A DNA stretch of 64,000 nucleotides, taken from positions 220,228 to 284,227 of the forward strand of contig NZ_BSDI01000013.1 in assembly GCF_027923225.1 (NCBI RefSeq), read 5' to 3'. This stretch comes from Phytohabitans aurantiacus (lineage in GTDB: Bacteria; Actinomycetota; Actinomycetes; Mycobacteriales; Micromonosporaceae). The notes under the pieces are model-generated. The model was not told the DNA's origin. It saw nothing but the letters and a program-made list of their open reading frames with translations, and did no database searches. Below are positions 24,930-32,345 of the stretch, piece after piece. Positions within the stretch are counted from its first letter, which is position 1. Every line of letters begins with the position of its first letter. A program made the position numbers and the translations under genes.

Positions 24930-26069
24930 ATGACGTACGGGTTCGACACGCTCGCCATCCACGCCGGCCAGGAGCCGGAGGCGCGCACCGGCGCGGTGGT
25001 GCCGCCGATCTTCCAGACCAGCACGTTCGCGCAGGACGCGGTCGGCGAGCCGCGGCTCGGCTACGAGTACGCGCGCTCGGGCAACCCGACCCGCGACGCG
25101 CTGCAGGAGTGCCTGGCCGCCCTGGAGGGCGGTCGGCGCGGGCTGACGTTCGCGTCGGGGCTCTCGGCCGAAGACACGCTCCTGCGCACCGTCTGCCGGC
25201 CCGGCGACCACGTGGTGATCCCCGACGACGCGTACGGCGGCACCTACCGGCTGTTCGCCAAGGTGGCCGAGCGCTGGGGGCTGAGCTGGACCGCCGCGCG
25301 CATCTCCGACATCGACCAGGTGCGGGCAGCGGTCACCGACAAGACGAAGGTCATCTGGGTCGAGACGCCCACCAACCCGCTGCTCGGCATCGCCGACATC
25401 GCCGGGCTCGCCGGCCTCGCGCGCGAAAATGACGCGCTTCTGGTCGTGGACAACACGTTCGCGTCGCCGTACCTTCAGCAGCCGCTCGCACACGGCGCCG
25501 ACATCGTGGTGCACTCGACGACGAAGTACATCGGCGGTCACTCCGATGTGGTCGGTGGCGCGCTCGTCGTGTCCGACCCCGGGTTGGGCGACGAGTTGGC
25601 GTACCACCAGAACGCCATGGGCGGCATCAACGGCCCCTTCGACGCGTGGCTGACCCTGCGCGGCGTGAAGACGCTCGGGGTACGCATGGATCGGCACTGC
25701 GACAACGCCGAGCGCATCGCGGCCTATCTCCAGCGGCACCCGAAGGTCGCCCAGGTCCTGTACCCGGGCCTGCCCACCCACCCCGGCCACGAGACCGCGG
25801 CGAAGCAGATGCGCCGCTTCGGCGGGATGATCTCCTTCCGCGCGGCGGGCGGCGAGGGGGCGGCTGTCGACGTCTGCAACCGGACGAAGCTCTTCGTGCT
25901 CGCGGAGTCGCTCGGCGGGGTCGAATCCCTCATCGAGCACCCCGGCAAGATGACACACGCGAGCGCTGCCGGCTCGCCGCTTGAAGTTCCCTCGGATCTC
26001 GTGCGACTGTCGGTCGGCATCGAGACCGCCGACGACCTTCTCGCGGATCTGGAGCAGGCGCTCGGCTAG
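24930..26069 (+). CDS. cystathionine gamma-synthase/lyase-type PLP enzyme
   Basis: A Cys/Met-metabolism PLP enzyme of 379 aa. The Schiff-base lysine is in VVHSTTKYIGGHSDVVGGA (near 200), with SGLSAEDTLLR for the cofactor phosphate and EHPGKMTHAS near the C-terminus. Synthase (metB), gamma-lyase and related activities cannot be separated by eye. The ATG at 24930 follows TAGCCT (24917-24922) with a 7-nt spacer and no ribosome site, so it is probably leaderless. An amidase and ilvA follow on the same strand; ilvA and gamma-lyase both yield 2-oxobutanoate, which hints at a shared pathway. Confidence 0.9.
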   Translation: MTYGFDTLAIHAGQEPEARTGAVVPPIFQTSTFAQDAVGEPRLGYEYARSGNPTRDALQECLAALEGGRRGLTFASGLSAEDTLLRTVCRPGDHVVIPDDAYGGTYRLFAKVAERWGLSWTAARISDIDQVRAAVTDKTKVIWVETPTNPLLGIADIAGLAGLARENDALLVVDNTFASPYLQQPLAHGADIVVHSTTKYIGGHSDVVGGALVVSDPGLGDELAYHQNAMGGINGPFDAWLTLRGVKTLGVRMDRHCDNAERIAAYLQRHPKVAQVLYPGLPTHPGHETAAKQMRRFGGMISFRAAGGEGAAVDVCNRTKLFVLAESLGGVESLIEHPGKMTHASAAGSPLEVPSDLVRLSVGIETADDLLADLEQALG

Positions 26070-26086
26070 CCCAAGGGGAGGGGCCC

Positions 26087-27490
26087 GTGCAGGAGACGTG
26101 GGTCGGCGCGACCGCGAAGCAGATCGCGCGTGCCGTGCGGCGCGGCGACGCCTCCGCGACGCAGGTGGTCGCCGACCATCTCGACCACATCGCGACCGCC
26201 GACGCGGTGCTGTCCGCGTTTCGCGTGGTGCGCGGCGGTGAGGCGATCGTCGAGGCGGAAAAGGTCGACGAGCAGGACGACCTAGCCAACCTGCCGCTGG
26301 CCGGCGTGCCGGTCGCGGTCAAGGAGAACACGGCCGTCGCCGGCCTGCCCACCTGGAACGGCTCGGCGGCGGCTCGCGGCCCGGTGGCCGAAGACGACCA
26401 CGAGGTGGTTCGCAGGCTGCGGGGCGCGGGCGCGGTGGTGCTCGGTGTGACCCGCATGCCCGAGCTTGGCCTGTGGGCGACGACCGACGACGAGTCGGGC
26501 ACGACCCGCAACCCGTGGCGCACCGACCGCACCGCCGGTGGCTCATCGGGCGGCTCAGCGGCCGCGGTCGCTGCCGGGCTCGTGCCGTTTGCCCACGGCA
26601 ACGACGGGCTCGGCTCGATCCGCATCCCCGCCGCCTGCTGCGGCCTGATCGGGCTCAAGCCGGGGCGCGGCGTGGTGCCCTGCAATCTTGGCGCCGACGA
26701 CTGGTACGGCCTCACCGAGCATGGCATCCTCGCCACCACTGTGGCGGACACGGCGGTCGGGTTCGCGGTGCTCGCCGGCCGCCGCCCGGAGAAGCTGGTC
26801 GAGCCGCAGCGGCTCAAGGTCGCCGTCTCGCTGCGTTCGCCGGTCCGCGGCGTGCGGCCCGACAAGCCCAACCTCGACGCGGTCGCCGAAGCGACCCGCC
26901 TGCTGGTCGCCGCCGGGCACGACGCCGTCACCGCCGACCCGGTGTATCCGACGTCGCTCGGGCTGCGCGGCATCGCGACCTGGTTCGGGGCCGCTTGCCG
27001 CGACGCCGAGGCCGCCGGCCTCGATCGAAAGACCCTCCAGCCACGGACGCGCCGGCACGTCGCCCTCGGCGCGTGGGCACTACGCAAGGGGTACGTCCGG
27101 GAGGCGGATCGCGCGGGATGGCGCGACCGGTCCATCGGCTTCTTCTCCGACCACGGCGTCGACCTGATGATCACCCCTGCGCTGGCGAGCGCACCCATCG
27201 CCGCCGACGGCTGGTCGCGCAAGTCCTGGCGAGCCAACATGGTCGCCAACATCCGGTACGCGCCGTACGCCGCACCCTGGAACATCGCCGGGCTGCCCGC
27301 CCTGGTCGTACCCGTCGGCATGCGCCCCGACGGGTTGCCCGTGGCGGTGCAGATCGTCGGGCCGCCCGGTTCGGAGCTGACGCTGCTGGCGGTGGCGGGG
27401 CAGTTCGAGATGATCGCGCCCTGGCAGCGGCACGCCTCGACGTGGCCGCGTGCGGGCCGGTCAGCCGGTGGTGCGACGATCGGGCAATGA
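26087..27490 (+). CDS. amidase signature family hydrolase
   Basis: A 467-residue Ser-cisSer-Lys amidase. The catalytic lysine is in PVAVKENTAV (near 81), the Gly/Ser motif in TAGGSSGGSAAAVAAG (near 150-165) with the nucleophile serine following in the NDGLGSIRIPAACCG region. Substrate unknown; members act on aryl or aliphatic amides, or on Glu-tRNA. It is too divergent for GatA and has no gatBC neighbours. The GTG at 26087 follows AAGGGGAGGGG. It overlaps ilvA by 4 nt (ATGA). Confidence 0.88.
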   Translation: MQETWVGATAKQIARAVRRGDASATQVVADHLDHIATADAVLSAFRVVRGGEAIVEAEKVDEQDDLANLPLAGVPVAVKENTAVAGLPTWNGSAAARGPVAEDDHEVVRRLRGAGAVVLGVTRMPELGLWATTDDESGTTRNPWRTDRTAGGSSGGSAAAVAAGLVPFAHGNDGLGSIRIPAACCGLIGLKPGRGVVPCNLGADDWYGLTEHGILATTVADTAVGFAVLAGRRPEKLVEPQRLKVAVSLRSPVRGVRPDKPNLDAVAEATRLLVAAGHDAVTADPVYPTSLGLRGIATWFGAACRDAEAAGLDRKTLQPRTRRHVALGAWALRKGYVREADRAGWRDRSIGFFSDHGVDLMITPALASAPIAADGWSRKSWRANMVANIRYAPYAAPWNIAGLPALVVPVGMRPDGLPVAVQIVGPPGSELTLLAVAGQFEMIAPWQRHASTWPRAGRSAGGATIGQ

Positions 27491-28704
27491 GCGAGCTCCT
27501 GACCTTGGGCGACATCGAGGCCGCCCGAGAGCTGCTGAGCGGGGTCGTGCGGACCACGCCACTCGAACCGTCCCGCCCGCTGTCCGCGACCATCGGGGGT
27601 CCAGCCTGGCTCAAGTGCGAAAACCTGCAACGCGCCGGCTCGTACAAGGTGCGCGGGGCGTACGTGCGCATCGCCCGGCTGTCACCGGAGGAGCGGGCCC
27701 GCGGCGTGGTCGCCGCCAGCGCCGGCAACCACGCCCAGGGCGTCGCGCTCGCCGCCGGGTTGCTCGGCGCCGTCTCCACGGTCTTCATGCCGGTGGGCGC
27801 GCCGATCCCGAAGGTGTCGGCTACCAAGGGCTACGGGGCACGCATCGAGTACTCGGGCATCACGGTCGACGACGCGCTGGTGGCCGCCCGCGAGTTCGCT
27901 GAGCGTACGGGGGCTGTGCTGATCCACCCCTTCGACCACCCGGACGTGATCGCCGGTCAGGGCACGGTGGCGCTGGAGATCCTCGAGCAGTGCCCGGACG
28001 TCAAGACGATCGTGGCCGGGCTGGGCGGCGGCGGGCTGCTCTCCGGTATCGCGGTCGCCGCCAAGGCGCTCCGGCCAGACGTGCGCGTGATCGGCGTACA
28101 GGCCGAGGGCGCGGCCGCGTATCCGCCGTCGCTGCGGGCAGGGACACCCGTACGGCTGCCGAAACTGGACACGATCGCTGACGGCATCGCGGTGGGCTGT
28201 CCGGGCGAGCACACGTTCGCGCACGTGAGCAAGCTCGTCGACGAGGTCGTGACGGTGACCGAGGAAGACATCTCCCGGGCGCTGCTGATGCTGCTGGAGC
28301 GCGGCAAACTGGTCGTGGAGCCAGCGGGCGCGGTCGGGGTGGCGGCTCTGATGTCCGGCGCCGTGAAGGCGGAGGCGCCCACCGTCGCCGTGCTGTCGGG
28401 CGGCAACATCGACCCGCTTCTGCTGCTGCGCGTGATCGAGCACGGGCTGACGGCGGCTGGCCGGTACCTGCGGTTCACCGTGCACTGCGGCGACCAGCCG
28501 GGGCAGTTGGCTTCCCTGCTCGCCCTGATCGCCGAGCACCGCGCGAATGTGGTGGACGTACAGCATCAGCGGGTGAGTCCGCGGTTGCGGCTGGGCGAAG
28601 TAGAGGTTGCGCTTTCCGTCGAAACGCGCGGCCCGGAACACGCCGAAAAGCTCATTGGCGTGATGCGCGCCAACGGATACGAAGTGACTTTCCGCTCCGC
28701 ATAG
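27487..28704 (+). CDS. ilvA: threonine ammonia-lyase with C-terminal ACT domain
   Basis: It deaminates threonine to 2-oxobutanoate, entering isoleucine synthesis or threonine breakdown. PLP lysine in SYKVRGAY (near 58), SAGNHAQG near 83 and the GLGGGGLLSG phosphate loop near 178. A single ACT domain (about 325-400; FTVHCGDQPGQLASLLALI) suggests allosteric control by a ligand. The 405-aa plan is that of short-type TdcB/IlvA enzymes. It starts inside the amidase stop codon. A strong terminator follows. Confidence 0.94.
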   Translation: MSELLTLGDIEAARELLSGVVRTTPLEPSRPLSATIGGPAWLKCENLQRAGSYKVRGAYVRIARLSPEERARGVVAASAGNHAQGVALAAGLLGAVSTVFMPVGAPIPKVSATKGYGARIEYSGITVDDALVAAREFAERTGAVLIHPFDHPDVIAGQGTVALEILEQCPDVKTIVAGLGGGGLLSGIAVAAKALRPDVRVIGVQAEGAAAYPPSLRAGTPVRLPKLDTIADGIAVGCPGEHTFAHVSKLVDEVVTVTEEDISRALLMLLERGKLVVEPAGAVGVAALMSGAVKAEAPTVAVLSGGNIDPLLLLRVIEHGLTAAGRYLRFTVHCGDQPGQLASLLALIAEHRANVVDVQHQRVSPRLRLGEVEVALSVETRGPEHAEKLIGVMRANGYEVTFRSA

Positions 28705-28711
28705 CCAAGCA

Positions 28712-28745
28712 AAAGGCGCCCGTCGCAATCGCGACGGGCGCCTTT
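28712..28745. terminator. bidirectional terminator after ilvA
   Basis: Perfect 15-bp arms AAAGGCGCCCGTCGC (28712-28726) and complement (28731-28745), loop AATC, between convergent ilvA and the Tat-protein gene. The A/T ends give short U-tracts in both directions. Confidence 0.9.
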
Positions 28746-28755
28746 CTGAATCTGC

Positions 28756-29694
28756 TTACCGCCAGCTCGGCTTGGTCTTCTTGACCAGCTGCGCGCGGGC
28801 GGCTGCCGCGCTGCTTACCGCGCTCTGCGAACTGGCCGTCGCACCGGTCACCGTGAACTCCGGGTTGACCGAGCCGTCGCCCACCACGAACGCCACCACG
28901 TCGAGGAGGAAGTGCGTGGTCTGGCTGCTGAAGACGGACAGGCCGGACGCGACCGCCGTGTCGTCCCAGCCGGACCCGCTGAACACGAAGTTCGACAGGT
29001 TCTGCCCCGGCGAGTAGTTGACGTTCGACACCGTCGGCCGGGCCGTGTTGTACGGCCACACGGTCAGGAAGCCTGCGGCACCCTGCCCGGTGACGGTAGC
29101 GGTGAGCAGCACCGCGGTCGGGAAGAACGCGATGTCACTCAGGTCGACGCTGACCGACCGGCCCGCGATCAGGCGGCCCGCGCTGTCGAGGTTGCCCGCC
29201 GCGTTGAGGATCCGCGCACGGCCGGCAAGGTTGCGGGTGTCGACGACCCGGGTCGGGTTGATGGGCACGATCGTGTTCGAGTTGAACGTCGTGTGCACCG
29301 CGTGGGAGAACGTGAACGTCGGGTACTGCACCGACACCCAGGGAAGACCCAGCTCGTCGGCTGCGATCGAGCCGGCCGGAGCCTCGTCGTTCAGCCAGTT
29401 GCCGTGCGGGACGAGCTGGACGGCCGGACCGACCGCGACCCCACCCTCGGGCCCCGTCTCGTTCGGGTTGGACAGGATGAGCGTCGGAGCCGTCGGGCTG
29501 TTCGACGTGACCGTGGTGCTCGCCGTGCCCGCGTTGTTGGTGGCGCCCTGCACCACCGGGTCGCCCGGGGCTGCCTGGGCGGGCGTTGCGGCCACCGCAC
29601 CCGCAACGCCAGCACCCGCGACGCCCGCAGCCACCGTGCCGGCGCGGCGCAGGAGCCGGCGGCGATCCACGGTGGACTTTTCGGACTCTGCCAT
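28756..29694 (-). CDS. Tat-exported hypothetical beta-rich protein
   Basis: A 312-residue secreted protein. The twin-arginine signal is clear: VDRRRLLRRAGTVAAGVAGA, hydrophobic core, and cleavage site near APAQAAP (about residue 42). The mature part is rich in Thr, Asn, Val and Ser. Its PTRVVDTRNLAG followed by DLSDI, TATVTGQGAAGFLTVWPY and TVSNVNYSPGQNLSNF matches the adhesin-like domain seen in secreted actinobacterial hydrolases (the VDTR region), here without an attached enzyme. Function unknown; it may bind the cell surface or a polysaccharide. Confidence 0.75.
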   Translation of the reverse strand: MAESEKSTVDRRRLLRRAGTVAAGVAGAGVAGAVAATPAQAAPGDPVVQGATNNAGTASTTVTSNSPTAPTLILSNPNETGPEGGVAVGPAVQLVPHGNWLNDEAPAGSIAADELGLPWVSVQYPTFTFSHAVHTTFNSNTIVPINPTRVVDTRNLAGRARILNAAGNLDSAGRLIAGRSVSVDLSDIAFFPTAVLLTATVTGQGAAGFLTVWPYNTARPTVSNVNYSPGQNLSNFVFSGSGWDDTAVASGLSVFSSQTTHFLLDVVAFVVGDGSVNPEFTVTGATASSQSAVSSAAAARAQLVKKTKPSWR

Positions 29695-29785
29695 TCGTTT
29701 ACCTCCCCATGAAGGAGACTCACGGTTCGTGAGCCGACGGCGATCCTCGCAAGGGAAGCGCGTGTCGCGCTATCCGTCGAACGTC

Positions 29786-30286
29786 TTAGCCGCCGAACGG
29801 CTTGAACTCGACCACCGTGACCTTGATGTCTGCACCGCTGGGAGCGGTGTAAGTCACGGTCTGGCCGGGCCGTGCGCCGAGAATGGCCTGTCCTAGGGCG
29901 GATTCTGGGCTGTAGACGGTCAGATCGGTGGTGGCCGCGATCTCCCGGGACCCGAGCAGGAATGTCTCGGTGTCGTCGGTGTCGTCGTCGAAATGGATGG
30001 TCACGACGGTGCCGGGCGCGACCTTGTCGGCCTTCGGGGCTTCGCCGACGCGGGCGGTGCGCAGCAGCTCCTGGAGCTGCCGGATCCGCATCTCGGCCTT
30101 GCCCTGCTCTTCCCGGGCAGCGTGGTATCCGCCGTTTTCGCGCAGGTCGCCTTCTTCGCGTCGCGCGTTGATCTCAGCGGCCATCGCCGGACGGGCCGCG
30201 ATCAGTTCGTCGAGCTCGGCCTTCAGGCGGTCGTGCGCGTCCTGGGACAGCCAGGTGGCCTGCGCCTGGGGGTCGGTGGTGGACAC
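29786..30286 (-). CDS. greA: transcription elongation factor GreA
   Basis: It rescues backtracked RNA polymerase by stimulating RNA cleavage. The N-terminal coiled coil (about 1-80) carries the acidic tip REEGDLRENGGYHAAREEQ (near 44-62), and the C-terminal FKBP-like domain follows (VAPGTVVTIHFDDD, YSPESALGQAILGARPGQTV). Length 166 aa. The ATG at 30286 has GGAGAT upstream. It neighbours DUF4307 and mca, an arrangement common in actinobacteria. Confidence 0.95.
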   Translation of the reverse strand: MSTTDPQAQATWLSQDAHDRLKAELDELIAARPAMAAEINARREEGDLRENGGYHAAREEQGKAEMRIRQLQELLRTARVGEAPKADKVAPGTVVTIHFDDDTDDTETFLLGSREIAATTDLTVYSPESALGQAILGARPGQTVTYTAPSGADIKVTVVEFKPFGG

Positions 30287-30412
30287 AGACGATCTCCTCG
30301 GGTGGGCTAACGGGCAAACAAATAAGAACTACCAACTTACCAGCGACTGACACCACCGGAATTACGCGATTTTTTCGGCGGCTGAACCGGGTCAGTCGCG
30401 CCGGTCAATTCG

Positions 30413-30847
30413 CTAGTCGGCGGCTCTGCAGCGCACCACTTCGCCGATCACCGGGCGTGCGCTGGTCGCGAGCCGGTATCGGGTGAGCGGGCGGGTATCA
30501 CCGGCTGACGCGGCGACCTGTACCTCTGCCTTGCCGACCTCGGCGCCGTCGCGCGACCGGGCTCTCAGTACGCAGAGCGCCTTGCCGCCCTCCGGCACGT
30601 TGACCCGAAATTCCAGGTCGATACCGGTGTCGCTGATGCCGGAGTAGCTGGTCACCTGGGCGTTGTACGACGGATCGCCGTACTGCTGGTAGAGCCGGAT
30701 GGCGAGCCCGACGCCAGCGGCGACCACGGCCGTGACCAGCAACGCGACCAACCACCGGCGCTGCCTACGCGGCTCCCGCCGGCGGCCGTACCGGCCGGGC
30801 GGGAACACCGGGGCGCCGGCGGTGGTTGTGGGGTGCGTCTCGGTCAC
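30413..30847 (-). CDS. DUF4307 membrane-anchored protein
   Basis: A 144-residue protein with a short Thr/Pro head, an Arg-rich stretch, one transmembrane helix (WLVALLVTAVVAAGVGLAIRL, about 32-52) and a small extracytoplasmic beta domain with GIDLEFRVNVPEGGKALCVLRARSRDG. This matches the DUF4307 family, generally found beside mca. The GTG at 30847 with GGAG about 9 nt upstream is preferred to the long open extension. The family role is unknown. Confidence 0.8.
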   Translation of the reverse strand: MTETHPTTTAGAPVFPPGRYGRRREPRRQRRWLVALLVTAVVAAGVGLAIRLYQQYGDPSYNAQVTSYSGISDTGIDLEFRVNVPEGGKALCVLRARSRDGAEVGKAEVQVAASAGDTRPLTRYRLATSARPVIGEVVRCRAAD

Positions 30848-30969
30848 CGGGTGGATCTCCTGCGACTGTTGTCGGGGGCATCGGCCAGAATGGCAGAGGG
30901 TCCGTTGCTGTTCCCATCTTGTCAGCACGTGACCGACGGGGAGCCGGCAGGTCGTGAGGGAGTTTTTCG

Positions 30970-31857
30970 TTGTCTGAGCAACTGCGTCTGATGGCTGTGC
31001 ACGCACATCCGGACGACGAGTCCAGCAAGGGCGCCGCCACCATGGCGAAATACGTCGCCGAGGGCGTGTCCGTGCTGGTCGTTACGTGTACGGGGGGCGA
31101 GCGGGGCAGTGTGCTCAACCCCAAGATGGACCGGCCCGACGTGTGGGAAAACATCGCCGAGATCCGCCGCGCGGAGATGGACGCCGCCCGCGCGATCCTG
31201 GGTGTCGACCAGGCGTGGCTCGGCTTCGTCGACTCCGGCCTGCCCGAGGGTGACCCGCTACCGCCGCTTCCCGACGGCTGCTTCGCGCTCCAGGATGAGC
31301 AGGCCGCGGCGGCGCCGCTCGTGCGGATGATGCGCGAGTTCCGTCCCCACGTGGTGCTGACGTACGACGAAGAGGGCGGCTACCCGCACCCCGACCACAT
31401 CATGTGTCACAAGATCAGCATGGTGGCGTTCGACGCGGCGGGTGACGCCGAGCAGTTCCCCGAGATGGGTGAGCCCTGGCAGCCAGCCAAGCTGTATTAC
31501 CAGCACACGTTCACGCGGACCAAGTTCGTGGCGCTGCACGAGGGGATGATCGAGGCCGGCCTCGAATCGCCGTACGCGGAGATGCTGGAGCACTGGGAAG
31601 ACGACGGGCGCGACAAGAGCGGCCGGATCACCACCCGCGTCGAGTGCGCCGCCTACTTCCCGCTGCGTGACGACGCGCTGCGGGCGCACGCGACCCAGGT
31701 CGACCCCGACGGGTTCTTCTTCCGGGCACCACTGGAGATCCAGCAGCGCATCTGGCCGACCGAAGACTTCGAGCTGGTCACCTCGCACGTCGACAGCCCG
31801 GTGCCGGAGACCGACCTGTTCGCGGGGGTCCGCCCGCCTGCGCGTACCGTGGAGTGA
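30970..31857 (+). CDS. mca: mycothiol S-conjugate amidase
   Basis: It cleaves mycothiol-S-conjugates in xenobiotic detoxification, a marker of actinobacteria. It is a LmbE/PIG-L-type zinc enzyme: the metal motif AHPDDESSKGAA (near residues 12-23), HPDH in GGYPHPDHIMCHK (near 140), and the Mca-specific C-terminus with WPTEDFELV. Length 295 aa. The start is TTG at 30970, with GAGGGAG 7 nt upstream. The closely related MshB (mycothiol synthesis) is an alternative, but length and C-terminus fit Mca. It shares TGATG with the next gene. Confidence 0.94.
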   Translation: MSEQLRLMAVHAHPDDESSKGAATMAKYVAEGVSVLVVTCTGGERGSVLNPKMDRPDVWENIAEIRRAEMDAARAILGVDQAWLGFVDSGLPEGDPLPPLPDGCFALQDEQAAAAPLVRMMREFRPHVVLTYDEEGGYPHPDHIMCHKISMVAFDAAGDAEQFPEMGEPWQPAKLYYQHTFTRTKFVALHEGMIEAGLESPYAEMLEHWEDDGRDKSGRITTRVECAAYFPLRDDALRAHATQVDPDGFFFRAPLEIQQRIWPTEDFELVTSHVDSPVPETDLFAGVRPPARTVE

Positions 31858-32105
31858 TGCTGACGGCTGCACAGGTGCTCGCGGAGAACAACTTCGGCGA
31901 CACGCGCTCCGGTGGCCTTGCTGGGCCCATGGGGTTGTTCATCATTGTGCTGCTGGCGATCGCGACTGTGCTGTTGATCCGGAACATGAACGCTCGCCTG
32001 CGCCGGCTCCCCGGCCGGTTCCCGCAACAGCAAGATCAAGAGGAGCGGGTGGTCGAGTCCGCGGGCACTGTCCTTGATCCGACAGATCGTGAGTCCAGCT
32101 CCTGA
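31857..32105 (+). CDS. small single-helix membrane protein coupled to mca
   Basis: An 82-residue protein with one transmembrane segment (GLFIIVLLAIATVLLIRNM, about residues 26-44) and a polar Arg/Gln/Glu-rich tail. Its ATG at 31857 overlaps the mca stop (TGATG), so it is translated with mca. I do not know a function; a similar small gene after mca is frequent in this group. The tail is likely cytoplasmic by the positive-inside rule (RNMNARLRRLPGR). Confidence 0.7.
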   Translation: MLTAAQVLAENNFGDTRSGGLAGPMGLFIIVLLAIATVLLIRNMNARLRRLPGRFPQQQDQEERVVESAGTVLDPTDRESSS

Positions 32106-32255
32106 CCGTGTTGTAGGGGGTAGAGCGCTCCCAGCGCCCGGATCGGCGACCTTCTTGGTAAACCGACCCGGCGACCCCTGTTGCGCCCATCCCGTTTGGC
32201 TTAGCCTTCCGCCGGGGGCATTGTCCCCGGAACTGCGGGTTGGAAGGGGACGCCG

Positions 32256-32345
32256 ATGATGATTCGTCGCGAATTCCTTCCTTCTGTCCGGATGCGTCGC
32301 ACCAAAAACGCCGGTCGCAGGCCGGCGGTTCGGAGTGACTCGTGA
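32256..32345 (+). CDS. 29-codon leader ORF coupled to the GGDEF-EAL gene
   Basis: ATG at 32256 (or 32259), preceded by GGAAGGGGA 5 nt upstream, the best ribosome site in this region. The peptide is very basic (MMIRREFLPSVRMRRTKNAG and nine more residues). Its TGA (32343-32345) overlaps the GTG start of the following gene (32342) by 3 nt within GTGA. Codon third positions are less G/C-rich than in neighbours. It probably drives translation of the c-di-GMP protein by coupling. The preceding 32106-32255 holds a small hairpin, CCGGGGGCATTGTCCCCGG, and no other gene. Confidence 0.6.
   Translation: MMIRREFLPSVRMRRTKNAGRRPAVRSDS

Noticed and set aside
26473..27486. Upstream extension of the ilvA frame (743-codon frame)
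   Set aside because: It overlaps the amidase in another frame; ilvA begins at the ATG that overlaps the amidase stop.
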